Source: Verrucomicrobiaceae bacterium (GTDB lineage: Bacteria > Verrucomicrobiota > Verrucomicrobiia > Verrucomicrobiales > Verrucomicrobiaceae). Taken from it: a stretch of 64,000 nt of DNA. The notes below the pieces were generated by a model, which had not been told where the DNA came from, searched no databases, and worked only from the letters and a program-made list of their open reading frames with translations. Location: contig JADJPM010000001.1 of NCBI GenBank assembly GCA_016713245.1, positions 1,116,001 through 1,180,000 on the forward strand, written 5' to 3'. Numbering within the stretch: the first letter of the stretch is position 1; each line of letters opens with the position of its first letter. Both the position numbers and the translations under genes were made by a program. Of this stretch, positions 29,289 through 38,518 are shown in pieces.

Positions 29289-30125
29289 ATGCACCCCAGC
29301 ACCCTCGCTCTCATCCGTGCCGCCATCGCCGAAGACGTCGGCTCTGGCGATGTGACCTCCGAATACTTCATCCCGGCCGATTCCCGCTCCCGGGCAGAAA
29401 TTGTCGCTCGCGAGCCAGGCGTCGTTGCTGGCATGGAAGTCGTCGAAGCCGTGTTTCGGGAGATTGATCCTCAAATCGAGGTCAAAGTGCTCATCGCCGA
29501 CGGGCAGCCCTTTGAGCCGAAAAGCCTCCTTTTGGAGGCCCAAGGCTCCACGAGATCTCTTCTCACCGCTGAACGCACCGCACTGAATTTCCTGCAACGC
29601 CTCTGCGGCGTCGCCACGCAGGCCCGGCGCTATGTCGAAGCCGTGAAACCGCATCCCGTGGAGGTTTGGGACACCCGCAAAACCACGCCCGGCTGGCGTT
29701 TGCTCGAAAAAGCGGCCGTAAAGTGCGGTGGAGCCACCAATCATCGCATGGGCCTCTATGACCACGCGATGGTCAAAGACAACCACCATGCCGCGAACCC
29801 CAGCTTGGAGGCACTTCAAACCAACATCCGGCGACTTCGCGCGGAACGCCCCGGTGTGCGAGTGCAACTCGAAGCCGCCAGCCTTCAGCAGGTGCGTGAT
29901 TTCCTCACCCTCGAAGGCGTGGACATGCTCCTGCTCGACAACATGAGCGTCCCGCAACTCCGCGAAGCCGTGCAGCTCGTGAACCGCCAGCTCTGGCTCG
30001 AAGCCAGCGGCGGCATCACCCTCAACACCATTCGCGACGTGGCCGCCACCGGCGTGAACGCCATCTCCGTGGGTGCGCTCACGCACTCAGCCAGGGCTCT
30101 CGATTTGGCGCTCGATCTCTACTGA
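29289..30125 (+). CDS. nadC: Carboxylating nicotinate-nucleotide diphosphorylase
   Basis: 278 residues from the ATG at 29289; the open frame extends upstream through the palindromic repeats, which is unlikely to be coding. NadC converts quinolinate and PRPP to nicotinate mononucleotide in de novo NAD synthesis. Conserved stretches are IAEDVGSGDVTSEYF, ERTALNFLQRLCGVAT, VWDTRKTTPGWRLLEK, HAMVKDNH, VQLEAASLQQ and LEASGGITLNTI. Full length. No nadA or nadB in the window. It is convergent with the YebC gene, 5 bp away. Confidence 0.95.
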   Translation: MHPSTLALIRAAIAEDVGSGDVTSEYFIPADSRSRAEIVAREPGVVAGMEVVEAVFREIDPQIEVKVLIADGQPFEPKSLLLEAQGSTRSLLTAERTALNFLQRLCGVATQARRYVEAVKPHPVEVWDTRKTTPGWRLLEKAAVKCGGATNHRMGLYDHAMVKDNHHAANPSLEALQTNIRRLRAERPGVRVQLEAASLQQVRDFLTLEGVDMLLLDNMSVPQLREAVQLVNRQLWLEASGGITLNTIRDVAATGVNAISVGALTHSARALDLALDLY

Positions 30126-30130
30126 TCGTT

Positions 30131-30847
30131 TTACTTCAGCGCCGCATACACGCGATGCACATCGTCATGCCCGTCGAGGGCTTGGAGGAAGTTCGTCACC
30201 TCCTCACGCTGCTCATCCGTGATCTCGGGGTATTCCTTCGGCTGGTAGCCAAGTTCCGAGCTCGTGATCTGCCATCCGGCGGCCTTCAAAGCCTTCGTCA
30301 CCGCATCCAGCGTGGTCATTTGCGTGAAGAAACGAGCGCCCACGTGGCCGGCATGCTCCTCGTCCTCAATTTCCATCGGCTCGACGTTTTCCGCCTCGGC
30401 TTCGAGGGCGGCTTCCTCAATGTCGAGGGACTTGTCCGCATGATGCGCCTCGATGAGACCGCAGTGGTCAAACATCCACGCCACCTTCCCCATGCTGCCC
30501 GCACGAAAAAGCACACGGACTTCCGATGAAGTGCGATTGTTGTTCTCCGTGAGACATTCCACGATCACCGGCACACGGTGCGGCGTGAAGCCCTCATAAA
30601 TCACCGTCTCATACTGCACCGCATCCGCTCCGGTGCCGCTGCCCTTCGCGATGGCCCGCTCGATGGTATCCTTCGACACACTCTGCTTGCGGGCATTCAC
30701 CAAGGCTGCTGCCAAACGCGGATTAAACTCCGGATGCGCTCCGCCTAGCCTCACCGAGACCTGAATTTCACGGACCAGCTTGCCCACGATTTTGCCTTTT
30801 TGATCCGCGGCCAGTTCACGCCATTTTTGCTTCCATTGTGCGCCCAT
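30131..30847 (-). CDS. YebC/PmpR-family regulator or translation factor
   Basis: 238 residues, full length for the family. It starts MGAQWKQKWRELAADQKGK, close to the family opening, followed by IERAIAKGSGTGADAVQYE and VPVIVECLTENNNRTSSEVR, which are strongly conserved. YebC-like proteins were described as DNA-binding regulators near ruvC, and some have since been linked to relief of ribosome stalling at prolines. No ruv genes are adjacent here, so context does not decide between these roles. Confidence 0.92.
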   Translation of the reverse strand: MGAQWKQKWRELAADQKGKIVGKLVREIQVSVRLGGAHPEFNPRLAAALVNARKQSVSKDTIERAIAKGSGTGADAVQYETVIYEGFTPHRVPVIVECLTENNNRTSSEVRVLFRAGSMGKVAWMFDHCGLIEAHHADKSLDIEEAALEAEAENVEPMEIEDEEHAGHVGARFFTQMTTLDAVTKALKAAGWQITSSELGYQPKEYPEITDEQREEVTNFLQALDGHDDVHRVYAALK

Positions 30848-30936
30848 GTGTTATCGTCAGGTTGAGGTTAGAGACTGCCATAAACGATGAAACAGCCCCG
30901 AATGCAAGCTGCCGCCTCGCAACTCCCCAATCCGCC

Positions 30937-31173
30937 CTACGACAAATCCGTCGCGAGCACCGAGTTCGCCGCACGCATGGCCAGATCTTTCGCCTGCGCC
31001 ACGACCCGCAGAGCCGTGGTATCGAAACGATAGGCGTGGCAGCTTGGACAGGTCACCGCACGCATCACCACGATCGAGCCGCAACCTTCGCAGACTTTAT
31101 ACTGCTCCGGATGCGAGGCGATTTTCTCGGCCTGCTTGATGCGCGATTCAGTGTTGTCCACGACGGTGCTCAT
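30937..31173 (-). CDS. Small zinc-ribbon protein, hypothetical
   Basis: 78 residues with a CxxC...CxxC ribbon (CEGCGSIVVMRAVTCPSC) between two helical segments: an N-terminal part TESRIKQAEKIASHPEQY and a C-terminal RVVAQAKDLAMRAANSVLA. No close described family is recognised. The Cys spacing suggests Zn binding and possibly nucleic acid or protein contacts. It is on the same strand as the YebC gene and upstream of it, 89 bp apart. Its short length makes coding status a little uncertain, but the composition and paired CxxC motifs argue it is real. Confidence 0.68.
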   Translation of the reverse strand: MSTVVDNTESRIKQAEKIASHPEQYKVCEGCGSIVVMRAVTCPSCHAYRFDTTALRVVAQAKDLAMRAANSVLATDLS

Positions 31174-31264
31174 TTGGATGGTCGGATGCTACGACGGTCT
31201 AACGTTCGCGCAACTCCCGGCATGAACACAGCGCAAGTTTTGGGCCTTGCTTCGCGAAAGTTAA

Positions 31265-32629
31265 TCAACCGAGTCCTTCAACGCTCCATCCATCGCGATA
31301 CTTCCGCGTGAGCTGGGAATTGAGTTCAGGCCTGTTCGCGATTTTGCCCGTCGTAGCATCCCATTCGATCCAGTCGCCCGGATTTCGCTCGGAGAGTACG
31401 CCGAGCAAAACGGCCTCCGTCACCGGGCAGCCATACGTCGGCAGGTCGGTGGCGGCCTTTTCGCCCTTCATGCACGCGTCCACCCAGTCGGTGTAATGAT
31501 TCGCGATGCGGGTCTTCGGGTAGGTGTGGCCGGTGAAATTTGCCTCCGGCACCAGCCACGGGCGCTGGCTGTGCGGTTTGAAGATGCCGCCGCTCTCGCC
31601 GATGAAGAAAATGCCGCTCGGCGTGTCTTTGGTGAGCACGCCGGGCTTGATGACGCGCTTGTCATAGTCGTAACCACCATCCGTCCACGTCATCTTGATC
31701 GTGTCGCCGGCCGTGAGCGGCGTGCCGGGGAATTCCAGCTCCAGATGGCGCTTCTGCGCATACAAATCGCCCTTGCTGCCCTCGTCGAGACAGCGCACGC
31801 GCTTCGGTGCTTGCAAACCGAGGCAGGCAAACACCACGTCGAAGTAGTGGCAGCCCATGTCGCCCATCATGCCGACGCCAAAATCCACCCACGAGCGCCA
31901 CATCGACGGATGATACGCACCTTCGAGGAAAGGCACCTCATTCGCCACGCCCAGCCACAGATTCCAATCCACATTCGCCGGCACCGGATCGGCCTCCGCT
32001 TTGCGCTGCGTGACTTTTGGCCACCAAGTCGCCTTCTTGTTCTCCCAGCAGATGACTTCCTTCACCTTGCCGATGGCACCGCTCTTGATCAAATCGACCG
32101 CCAGCGACGTCTCGACGCTCGAATGCCCCTGCGTGCCCATCTGCGTCGTCACGCCCGCCTTCGCCGCCTCCGCGCTCAAAATCCGCGCCTCATGCAAATG
32201 ATGCGTGAGCGGCTTTTGAAGATAAACATGCTTTTTCGCCCGCAACGCCGTGACCGCCTGCGCCGCATGCATGTGATCCGGCGTGCCGATCGTCACCGCA
32301 TCGACGCTGTCGCCCAATTTCGCGATCATCTCGCGATAATCCCGAAACGTCGCCGTGCCTTCCAGCCGCTCCTTCGCCGCCGGGTCCTGAAGCTCCTTCC
32401 GCCGCGACGACATGCCCTTCGTCGCCAGCTCCAGCGTCTTCGCATCCACATCACACATCCCCACGATCCGCACCTTCGGATGCTGGAGCACACTCATCAT
32501 CGTATTCCCGCCCATCCCCCCGACCCCAATCGAAGCCACCTGAAACATCGAGTTCGGCGACTTCGCGCTCAAAATGGCAGGCGCGGAAACATAAGCGGCA
32601 GTGTGCTTGAGAAAGGAGCGGCGGTTCAT
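31265..32629 (-). CDS. Exported Gfo/Idh/MocA-family oxidoreductase
   Basis: 454 residues from the ATG at 32629, which opens with a twin-arginine signal MNRRSFLKHTAAYVSAPAIL. The Rossmann fold begins QVASIGVGGMGGNTM, with VRIVGMCDVD, VTIGTPDHMHA and VYLQKPLTHHLHEA (the family EKP is QKP). The C-terminal substrate domain is complete. Such Tat-exported family members are abundant in Verrucomicrobia and Planctomycetes and are presumed to oxidise sugars or glycosides with NAD(P) bound before export. Substrate unknown; no sugar operon is adjacent. Confidence 0.9.
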   Translation of the reverse strand: MNRRSFLKHTAAYVSAPAILSAKSPNSMFQVASIGVGGMGGNTMMSVLQHPKVRIVGMCDVDAKTLELATKGMSSRRKELQDPAAKERLEGTATFRDYREMIAKLGDSVDAVTIGTPDHMHAAQAVTALRAKKHVYLQKPLTHHLHEARILSAEAAKAGVTTQMGTQGHSSVETSLAVDLIKSGAIGKVKEVICWENKKATWWPKVTQRKAEADPVPANVDWNLWLGVANEVPFLEGAYHPSMWRSWVDFGVGMMGDMGCHYFDVVFACLGLQAPKRVRCLDEGSKGDLYAQKRHLELEFPGTPLTAGDTIKMTWTDGGYDYDKRVIKPGVLTKDTPSGIFFIGESGGIFKPHSQRPWLVPEANFTGHTYPKTRIANHYTDWVDACMKGEKAATDLPTYGCPVTEAVLLGVLSERNPGDWIEWDATTGKIANRPELNSQLTRKYRDGWSVEGLG

Positions 32630-32640
32630 GAGGCGCATGA

Positions 32641-32835
32641 GAACGTCACGCCAAGGAGCCCTCTCTCACGCGCCAGCGTCCTGGAACCGGAGCGTAGCGG
32701 AGATAGACAGCCAAAGGCTGCCCGGCAGGGCGAGCGAAGCGAATCAATGCTTCAGCCCTCTGGAGCTTTTCGCAGGCCTGGAGACGTTCGAAAGCGCCGG
32801 AGGACCGGCGCACTCCAGGACGCTGGCGCGATGTA
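32641..32835. repeat. Dispersed inverted-repeat element (copy 1)
   Basis: The ends gcgccagcgtcctggaaccg (about 32669) and cactccaggacgctggcgcg (near 32810-32831) are inverted. The inner part 32749-32816 is the reverse complement of a segment at 57141-57213: shared blocks include ttcagccctctggagctttt and the cgaaagcgccggagg stretch. No gene is supported inside. Confidence 0.65.
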
Positions 32836-32838
32836 GGG

Positions 32839-33648
32839 TCACTTTTTGGCGTCGATGAACTCGATGGCTTTCTTGAGCCATTCCGCTTTCGGCGGGGAGT
32901 GGCCTTGGGCGGGGATGTTGAGCATCTCGACGGACTTGAAGCCTTCTTTTTGGAAGCCGTTCGTGAAGACGGCCTGCGTGTTGGGGAGGTTGAAGTCTTT
33001 TTCGCCGGTGATGAGGACGTAGCGGCAGTCGGTCTTCGCCATTTTGACGAAGTCGTCGTGAGGGAGGTAGCCGAGACGAAAGGTTTGTTTGCCGTCAAGG
33101 GTCGCGACGTCGGTGTAGAAGTTCACGCCCATGCAGCAGATCGTGGCGGGGAAGATGTCGGCATAACAAACGCCGAGCATGCTGGCGACGCGGGCACCAC
33201 CGGAGAAGCCGGAGACGATGACGCGGGCGGGATCGATGTTGGCGAGCTTTCGGACGTTGAAGTTCGCGTCGATGGCGAGGCGCATGCGGTCGAAGACACT
33301 GCGTGGATTGCCGGATTTATGAGCGCCGATGAAGATGAGCTTCTTTTCGGCCAAAACGGGCTCCCACTCGGCCGGGATGGCCGGTTTGTCGCTGGCGCTG
33401 ATCCAGATGAAGAGGCCGTGCGGATCGCTCTCGCGGTAGTTTTTCGGCAGGAGGATGTCGAAGACCTCTTTTTTCACGTCGTAGGCCGGTGGCGTCTCGG
33501 CGGCGCTGAGGCGGAGTTTGACCTCTAGCGCCTCAGAGTGCGGCGGGGACTCAGAAAAGGTGATCGGGGTATGCTCGCCCGGTTTGGGATCGGCGGCGTG
33601 CAGGAGGCTGGTGGCAAATGCCACGAGGGTGATGAGGCGATTGAGCAT
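32839..33648 (-). CDS. Secreted alpha/beta-hydrolase, esterase/PHB-depolymerase-like
   Basis: 269 residues from the ATG at 33648 with signal peptide MLNRLITLVAFATSLLHA. Motifs: FDILLPKNYRESDPHGLFIW, the nucleophile region VSGFSGGARVASMLG (GFSGG), an acid in LITGEKDFNLPN and a His in IPAQGHSPPKAEW. This is the layout of exported esterases of the feruloyl-esterase/PHB-depolymerase superfamily. It is separated from the Gfo/Idh gene on the same strand by the dispersed repeat, so the two may not be one operon. Confidence 0.8.
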   Translation of the reverse strand: MLNRLITLVAFATSLLHAADPKPGEHTPITFSESPPHSEALEVKLRLSAAETPPAYDVKKEVFDILLPKNYRESDPHGLFIWISASDKPAIPAEWEPVLAEKKLIFIGAHKSGNPRSVFDRMRLAIDANFNVRKLANIDPARVIVSGFSGGARVASMLGVCYADIFPATICCMGVNFYTDVATLDGKQTFRLGYLPHDDFVKMAKTDCRYVLITGEKDFNLPNTQAVFTNGFQKEGFKSVEMLNIPAQGHSPPKAEWLKKAIEFIDAKK

Positions 33649-33920
33649 GGAAAGAGGTGGTTTGCGTGAGTTACTCAAAGATGGCGTGGCACCACGGAGG
33701 CACGATGGGCACAGAGGACCTCCCGGTGGCATTCAATTCGCAACCCGCCCGGTGAGTAGGGAGGCGAGCAAGTCGTTGAAGGCCTGCAGCCCTAGAAGGC
33801 AGTGAGGAGGGGAAGAAACACCGGTCGCGGAAGATCACATGGCATGCTGGGTGTGAGAGTGGAGCGTGCAAACGAAAGGCCAGACCTGCCAACGACTCGC
33901 GCCAGGACCATCTCAGCCAG
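33649..33920. other. Intergenic region, no gene seen
   Basis: Contains caccacggaggcacgatggg at about 33691, a phrase that resembles a common PVC spacer repeat, and no supported ORF. The sequence 33740-33830 looks like part of another dispersed element but no second copy is in the window. Confidence 0.4.
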
Positions 33921-34949
33921 TCATTCATGCTTGGCCAATCGTTGATCAAGTTCCTGGATGACGCGTGAGACGTCGTCTGCCAGGCGCTCGTTGCGGAAGA
34001 TGCGGGGGCGAAACTGGTCAATGCCGACTCGTGCCCGACGCAGCCATTCAGTGTCACCAGGTGACTTGCGCAGCGCATCCACCAGGCAAGAAGAGGCGAG
34101 ATCGTCGGTGGACCGTGCCAAGAGTTCGAGGACGGCATTTCTCGCAAACTCAGACTTGGTGGCCAGCGCTGCGGAAACGATCTCTGGCCTCCAATCACCT
34201 TTGGCGGCCCGCTGGCGCATGACACGAGTCAAAGCCTCGGCATACACCTGCGGGATGACAGGTTGTCTTGCTAGCACCGCGTAAGCGTCTCGGACGACCA
34301 GGTCGTTCGATGACTCGGACAGCAAGACGGCCATGCTGATCACAGCTTCATCGGCATGCAGCAGAGCCACCCTCCTCCAAAACCCGTCAGGCCCCGCTCC
34401 CATGATGCCAGTGATCATCTGATACTGCCTTTGCTCCATCAGCGAGTGGCTGTGCATCATCGCGACTTTGGTTTCTGCGAAGGTTTCTGTCTCATCCAAG
34501 CGCGTCTTGACCCGCACCTGGATGGTATCCACATACAAATGATCGCTAGCGACATGGCCGGCGACACTTTTCGGCCTCACGGGTATGAACATGGGAACCG
34601 AAAGAAAGTCGCCGGGGCCGAGAGACCTCGTGTAGCCTGAGATGGCTTCCTCCCAATCTGTGGGAAAGAAAGGCTGCCACTCTTCTTCGCTTTGGTAGCG
34701 AGCCTCAACGTGAAAGTAGTGAGGATCGGGAAAGCTTTGTGCGTTGCCACAGTGCCAATGAATCGGCTGATCTCCCGTGTTATGGACATAGACGCGAATG
34801 ATCACTGGCATACCAACCGGCTGTTCCTGATCCGCATCAATCCGGACGGTGACTTTTCCGCTGTAGCGCGGACTTTTGGAGCAGGATGCGGCGCAAAGAC
34901 TGGCTAGGACAAGCAATGCCATTCCCCAGAAAACTTTTTTTGATTCCAT
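33921..34949 (-). CDS. Lipoprotein of unknown function with HEAT-like C-terminus
   Basis: 342 residues. A lipoprotein signal (GMALLVLASLCAASCSK, lipobox around Cys18 or 23) is followed by an Ig-like domain (GKVTVRIDADQEQPVGMPVIIRVYVHN) up to about residue 160. The C-terminal half is helical with short repeating units (AVISMAVLLSESSNDLVVRD, RNAVLELLARSTDDL) like HEAT or armadillo repeats. Function unknown. GC and codon use look slightly less extreme than its neighbours. It is flanked by the secreted esterase and the giant cytochrome gene on the same strand. Confidence 0.75.
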   Translation of the reverse strand: MESKKVFWGMALLVLASLCAASCSKSPRYSGKVTVRIDADQEQPVGMPVIIRVYVHNTGDQPIHWHCGNAQSFPDPHYFHVEARYQSEEEWQPFFPTDWEEAISGYTRSLGPGDFLSVPMFIPVRPKSVAGHVASDHLYVDTIQVRVKTRLDETETFAETKVAMMHSHSLMEQRQYQMITGIMGAGPDGFWRRVALLHADEAVISMAVLLSESSNDLVVRDAYAVLARQPVIPQVYAEALTRVMRQRAAKGDWRPEIVSAALATKSEFARNAVLELLARSTDDLASSCLVDALRKSPGDTEWLRRARVGIDQFRPRIFRNERLADDVSRVIQELDQRLAKHE

Positions 34950-35018
34950 GCCCCAATGATGCCTCGAGGCCCATGTACCTGTCGAGGATCAAGTCGTCAG
35001 GATTATGAGCCGAGGGCA

Positions 35019-38000
35019 TTACCTGGAAGCCTTCTCAGCGAGAAGATACCCCAAAAGGTCGCAGAAGGTTTCTTCATCCAGCGTCACACCAAAAGTCGGT
35101 GGCATGAGGGACATGGGGGTGACTTCGGACTTGGTGATGTCTTTTTTGGAGAGGCGGTGTTCTTTGCCGGTGGCGTCGGCGAGGATTTTGACTTCGCCGA
35201 GCTCGGCTTTGAGGAAGCCGGCGGTCACGGTGCCGTCTTTGAGGGTGAAGGTGTGGAGGTGAAAGTGGGCATCGACGTTGCGGTTGGGATCGAGGATGTC
35301 CTCGCAGAGGCGCTCGGGGCCGCGGGTGCCGATGCCGTCGAGCTGCGGGCCGATGAGGCCGCCTTCGCCCTTGATTTGATGGCAGGCGGCGCAGTTCATC
35401 TTGAAGACGTTGGCTCCGACTTCGAGATCGGGCTTGGATTTGGCGAAGGCGGCGGCGCGGGCGGCGATGAGGGTGTCGAGTTGCTTGCGTTGCTCAGGTG
35501 AGACGGGCAGGGGAGGTGGTGCGGGTCGTGGTGGGAGGTAGGTGGCGAGTTTTTCGCGCAGCGCGGCCGGGGCGCTGTGCTGGAGCATCACGGCGAGCGT
35601 TTTGAGGCTTTCGCGGGTGCTGTCCTCGCTTTGGAAATCGTTCACGCTGACCACGGCGGGCTCGATGCGGGTGATGCCGAGCCAGGCGTAGGCTTTGGCG
35701 TTGTCGCCGTCGATGATTTCGAGGCGGACGCGTTTGCCGGCGTGCTTGGAGAGATCGAACTCGGTGCGGCGGCCGTCGTTGTGTCGCGGTGGGAAGGCGC
35801 GGGCGAGTATTTGGCCGGTTTGGGCTTCGACGATGCGGACGAGGTTTTTGTCGTGCGGTTTGGCGGTGGGGAAGCCGCGGTGGCCGTTGAGCCAGAGGGT
35901 GAGTTTGGCGGGTGCGTCGAAGGTTTTGGATTGGAGCGTGCCGGTGCGGCTTTCTTCATCGCCTACGCCTTTGGCCATGCTTTGCAAGACGGTGACTTCT
36001 CCGCCTTCGGCGAGTTTTCGCGGCTGGAGGGACCATTTGGCGTTTCCGGTGCTGCTCCAGGATGGAGCGGGTTTTTTCGAAGCAGCATCGAGAAGCTGTT
36101 TGGCGAGGTCTTGAGCCCAGGAGAGGAGTTCGGGCGGCGGTGGTGTGCCGCGCTCGCTGAGGCCGTCGTGGAGGGCGGTGAGGAGGGGGAGTGGAGTGGT
36201 GGAGTGTTGGAGTGATGATTGCTTGGCGAGTGCGATGGCTTGAGGGAGAAGTGTGGGATCGCCGTGTCGGGCGATGTGGGTGAGGATGGCGGGAGTGATG
36301 TCTGCTCCGTCCTTCAAACGCTTGAATAGAAAAGAGGAGGCACTGACGGTGGGAACGCTCTGCACCACTTCAAGAAACCAAGGCTTCTGCCGCTGGCTGG
36401 CCAAGCGGTCCAGTCGGGCGGTGGTTTCCATCACGCCGGGTTGCGAAAGAAAGTCCCGCAATAAGATGCGAAGGGCGAGCGCATAACTGACATCGCCGGT
36501 GTGGCGGGCGAGTTCGTTGGACGCATCAGGGGGCGAGAGGAGTCCATCAATCAAATCAATGTGCCAGCCGAGTTGCATGGAGAGCCATTCTGCGTCCGCC
36601 TCCAGAAAATCGGGCCGATGTTGCAGGGCCTGTGTCACAGCGCGGCCGGCGGCGCTGCCACGGTTCCACAAGATGATGCCCAGATTCCATTTTTCCCACG
36701 GGTGCAGCTTGTCATAGGAGCCAATGATCTGCGCGGCGTGTGACATGATGAGGCCATTGAGCGGCCCGCCCTCTTGGTCCTCGACCCATTGACCGCCCGT
36801 GTGCAGATGCCGCATCTCACATGAAACGGCAAATCGTTCGCCCAGATAAGACAGCGCCCACAGGGTGAAGGCGGAACGGAGGTCTCTCTTCGTGCAAAAC
36901 ACGTTCTCAGCATTGAAGTCGCTCGGCGCGACGCTTGCCGGATCGAAACCTTTGGGAGTCTTATCACCCATCGGCTTGAACCTGTCGGCCGATCCGAACG
37001 CTTCGGTTTCAAAGATGCGGGTGAACTCGGGAAGCCATTCTTGGGTGCCCCGAAGCTTCACCTCCCGCAACGCAAGATGGCGGCGGGTGAGGTTTGGACT
37101 GCCCATTTCTTCGGCGACTTGTTTCGGGTTCATCGCGGTGAAGTCATTGGGTTGTGGCTTGGAACCTTTTTTCACCACCCGCCAGATTCTCCCGCGCTCT
37201 TTGTCGCGGCCTTGGTGATCGAGGGGGACTTCGTAGTGGCCGATGATCTTGTTGTAGAAGTCGGCGATGTAGAGGGCGTTGTCGGGGCCGAGCTGGAGAT
37301 CGACGGGGCGGAACCAGGGGTCGTCGCTGGTGAGGAAGTCGGGCTGTTCGTTCGCCTTGGGCGTGGAGCCGGTGAAGGTGACGTGGTCGTGGTTGACGCG
37401 GGAGGTGACGCAGTTGCCGAGGAGGATGTGATCGTCCCATTCAGGGCCCCACACGCCGCCGTCGAGATAGACGATGCCGCATATGCCGGTGCTGCTGTGC
37501 GTGTGCTGGCACATGACGGGCGCGAAGCCGAGTCCATCGTGCGGTTTGCCAAAGCTGGGGTAGCAGGCACCGCGGATGAGCTGATACACGGGTGAGCTGT
37601 GGCAGTCGGCGCTGTAGAGATTGCCGTAGCGATCCCACGCGAGACCGAAGGGATTGACTTGGCCGCTGGTGTATTTTTCGACGCGTGAGCCGTCGGGCTT
37701 GAAGCGGAAGACGTTGCCGGATTGGAGTTCGAGACGGCGGCCAGGAATGTCGAATGACGAATGCGGAATGACGAATGAATGACGAGGCTCGAATGACGAA
37801 TCGCTGGTTTTCGGGTTTGGGGCATTCGGGCTTCGTTCGTCATTCGGAATTCGAGAATTCGTCATTTTCCCATCGGGCTGCCAGCGATCGGCGCGGACTT
37901 CAAACCGGCTGGTGTTGTTGAAGCCATGTGTGGCGTAAACCCAGCCGTCGAGGCCGAGGCGGAAGCTGCTGCACATGCCGTGGGTGTCTTTTTCATAGCC

Positions 38001-38513
38001 GAGGGGGCCGAAGAGGACTTCGCGGAGGTCGGCTTTGTCGTCGCCATCGGTGTCGGCGAAGTACCAGATGTTCGGGATGCTGAAGGCGATGCAGCCGGAC
38101 TTGTGCTGGGGCTTGTGCCAGGGGAGGACGCCAGTGGGGATGTTCAGGGCGTCGGCGAAGACGGTGACTTTGTCGGCGCGGCCGTCGCCATCGGTGTCTT
38201 CGAGGATCTTGATGGCATCACGGCTGTCTTTGACGCGAGTGCCTTGGGGATCGGCCCAGCGTTTTTGATCGGCGGCGTAGGGATACTCGACGGTGGAGGA
38301 GACCCAGAGTCGGCCTTTGGCGTCGAAGGCGAGGTTGATGGGTTTGTTGATCTGCGGCTCGGCGGCGAAGAGTTGGACCTCGAAGCCTTCAGGGACATGC
38401 AGGGCGGCGCGTTCGGCCTCGGGGGTGAGGGCGGGTGTTTCGCGGATGAGGCGGTCCTTGGGCTCGGCGGCAATGAGTGAGCCGACGAGAAGGAAGAAGA
38501 GAAAGGGACGCAT
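35019..38513 (-). CDS. PVC-type membrane-bound dehydrogenase with C-terminal cytochrome c (CxxCH)
   Basis: 1164 residues from the ATG at 38513 (signal peptide MRPFLFFLLVGSLIAA). The N-terminal half is a six-bladed propeller of the glucose/sorbosone dehydrogenase kind typical of these proteins (GFEVQLFAAEPQINKPINLA, NPFGLAWDRYGNLYSAD, IADFYNKIIGHYE). The middle is HEAT-like, and the C-terminus has a single haem motif FKMNCAACHQIKGEGG. Such proteins are largely confined to Verrucomicrobia and Planctomycetes; substrates are unknown, probably sugar-derived. Two foreign-looking stretches are in frame: about 40 residues from word repeats (37744-37868) and SSLQHSTTPLP (36192-36216). Confidence 0.9.
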   Translation of the reverse strand: MRPFLFFLLVGSLIAAEPKDRLIRETPALTPEAERAALHVPEGFEVQLFAAEPQINKPINLAFDAKGRLWVSSTVEYPYAADQKRWADPQGTRVKDSRDAIKILEDTDGDGRADKVTVFADALNIPTGVLPWHKPQHKSGCIAFSIPNIWYFADTDGDDKADLREVLFGPLGYEKDTHGMCSSFRLGLDGWVYATHGFNNTSRFEVRADRWQPDGKMTNSRIPNDERSPNAPNPKTSDSSFEPRHSFVIPHSSFDIPGRRLELQSGNVFRFKPDGSRVEKYTSGQVNPFGLAWDRYGNLYSADCHSSPVYQLIRGACYPSFGKPHDGLGFAPVMCQHTHSSTGICGIVYLDGGVWGPEWDDHILLGNCVTSRVNHDHVTFTGSTPKANEQPDFLTSDDPWFRPVDLQLGPDNALYIADFYNKIIGHYEVPLDHQGRDKERGRIWRVVKKGSKPQPNDFTAMNPKQVAEEMGSPNLTRRHLALREVKLRGTQEWLPEFTRIFETEAFGSADRFKPMGDKTPKGFDPASVAPSDFNAENVFCTKRDLRSAFTLWALSYLGERFAVSCEMRHLHTGGQWVEDQEGGPLNGLIMSHAAQIIGSYDKLHPWEKWNLGIILWNRGSAAGRAVTQALQHRPDFLEADAEWLSMQLGWHIDLIDGLLSPPDASNELARHTGDVSYALALRILLRDFLSQPGVMETTARLDRLASQRQKPWFLEVVQSVPTVSASSFLFKRLKDGADITPAILTHIARHGDPTLLPQAIALAKQSSLQHSTTPLPLLTALHDGLSERGTPPPPELLSWAQDLAKQLLDAASKKPAPSWSSTGNAKWSLQPRKLAEGGEVTVLQSMAKGVGDEESRTGTLQSKTFDAPAKLTLWLNGHRGFPTAKPHDKNLVRIVEAQTGQILARAFPPRHNDGRRTEFDLSKHAGKRVRLEIIDGDNAKAYAWLGITRIEPAVVSVNDFQSEDSTRESLKTLAVMLQHSAPAALREKLATYLPPRPAPPPLPVSPEQRKQLDTLIAARAAAFAKSKPDLEVGANVFKMNCAACHQIKGEGGLIGPQLDGIGTRGPERLCEDILDPNRNVDAHFHLHTFTLKDGTVTAGFLKAELGEVKILADATGKEHRLSKKDITKSEVTPMSLMPPTFGVTLDEETFCDLLGYLLAEKASR
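36192..36216. repeat. TGGAGTG-family repeat half inside the cytochrome gene
   Basis: The words tggagtggtggagtgttgga and then gtgatg are the same as those of the intergenic hairpins at 9171 and 39917, here within the PVC cytochrome coding sequence (minus strand), where they encode SSLQHSTTPLP. Confidence 0.65.
37744..37868. repeat. GAATGACGAAT-word repeat inserted in frame in the cytochrome gene
   Basis: Words gaatgacgaatgcggaatga and relatives in the left part and cgttcgtcattcggaattcg in the right part are reverse complements, forming a hairpin. The encoded residues, from TNSRIPNDERSPNAPN through HSFVIPHSSF, interrupt the blade between DRWQPDGKM and PGRRLELQSGNVF. Confidence 0.75.
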
Positions 38514-38518
38514 GACCT

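Noticed and set aside
31496..32836. 446-codon Arg/His-rich plus-strand frame
   Set aside because: Antisense to the Gfo/Idh oxidoreductase gene; no recognisable domain.
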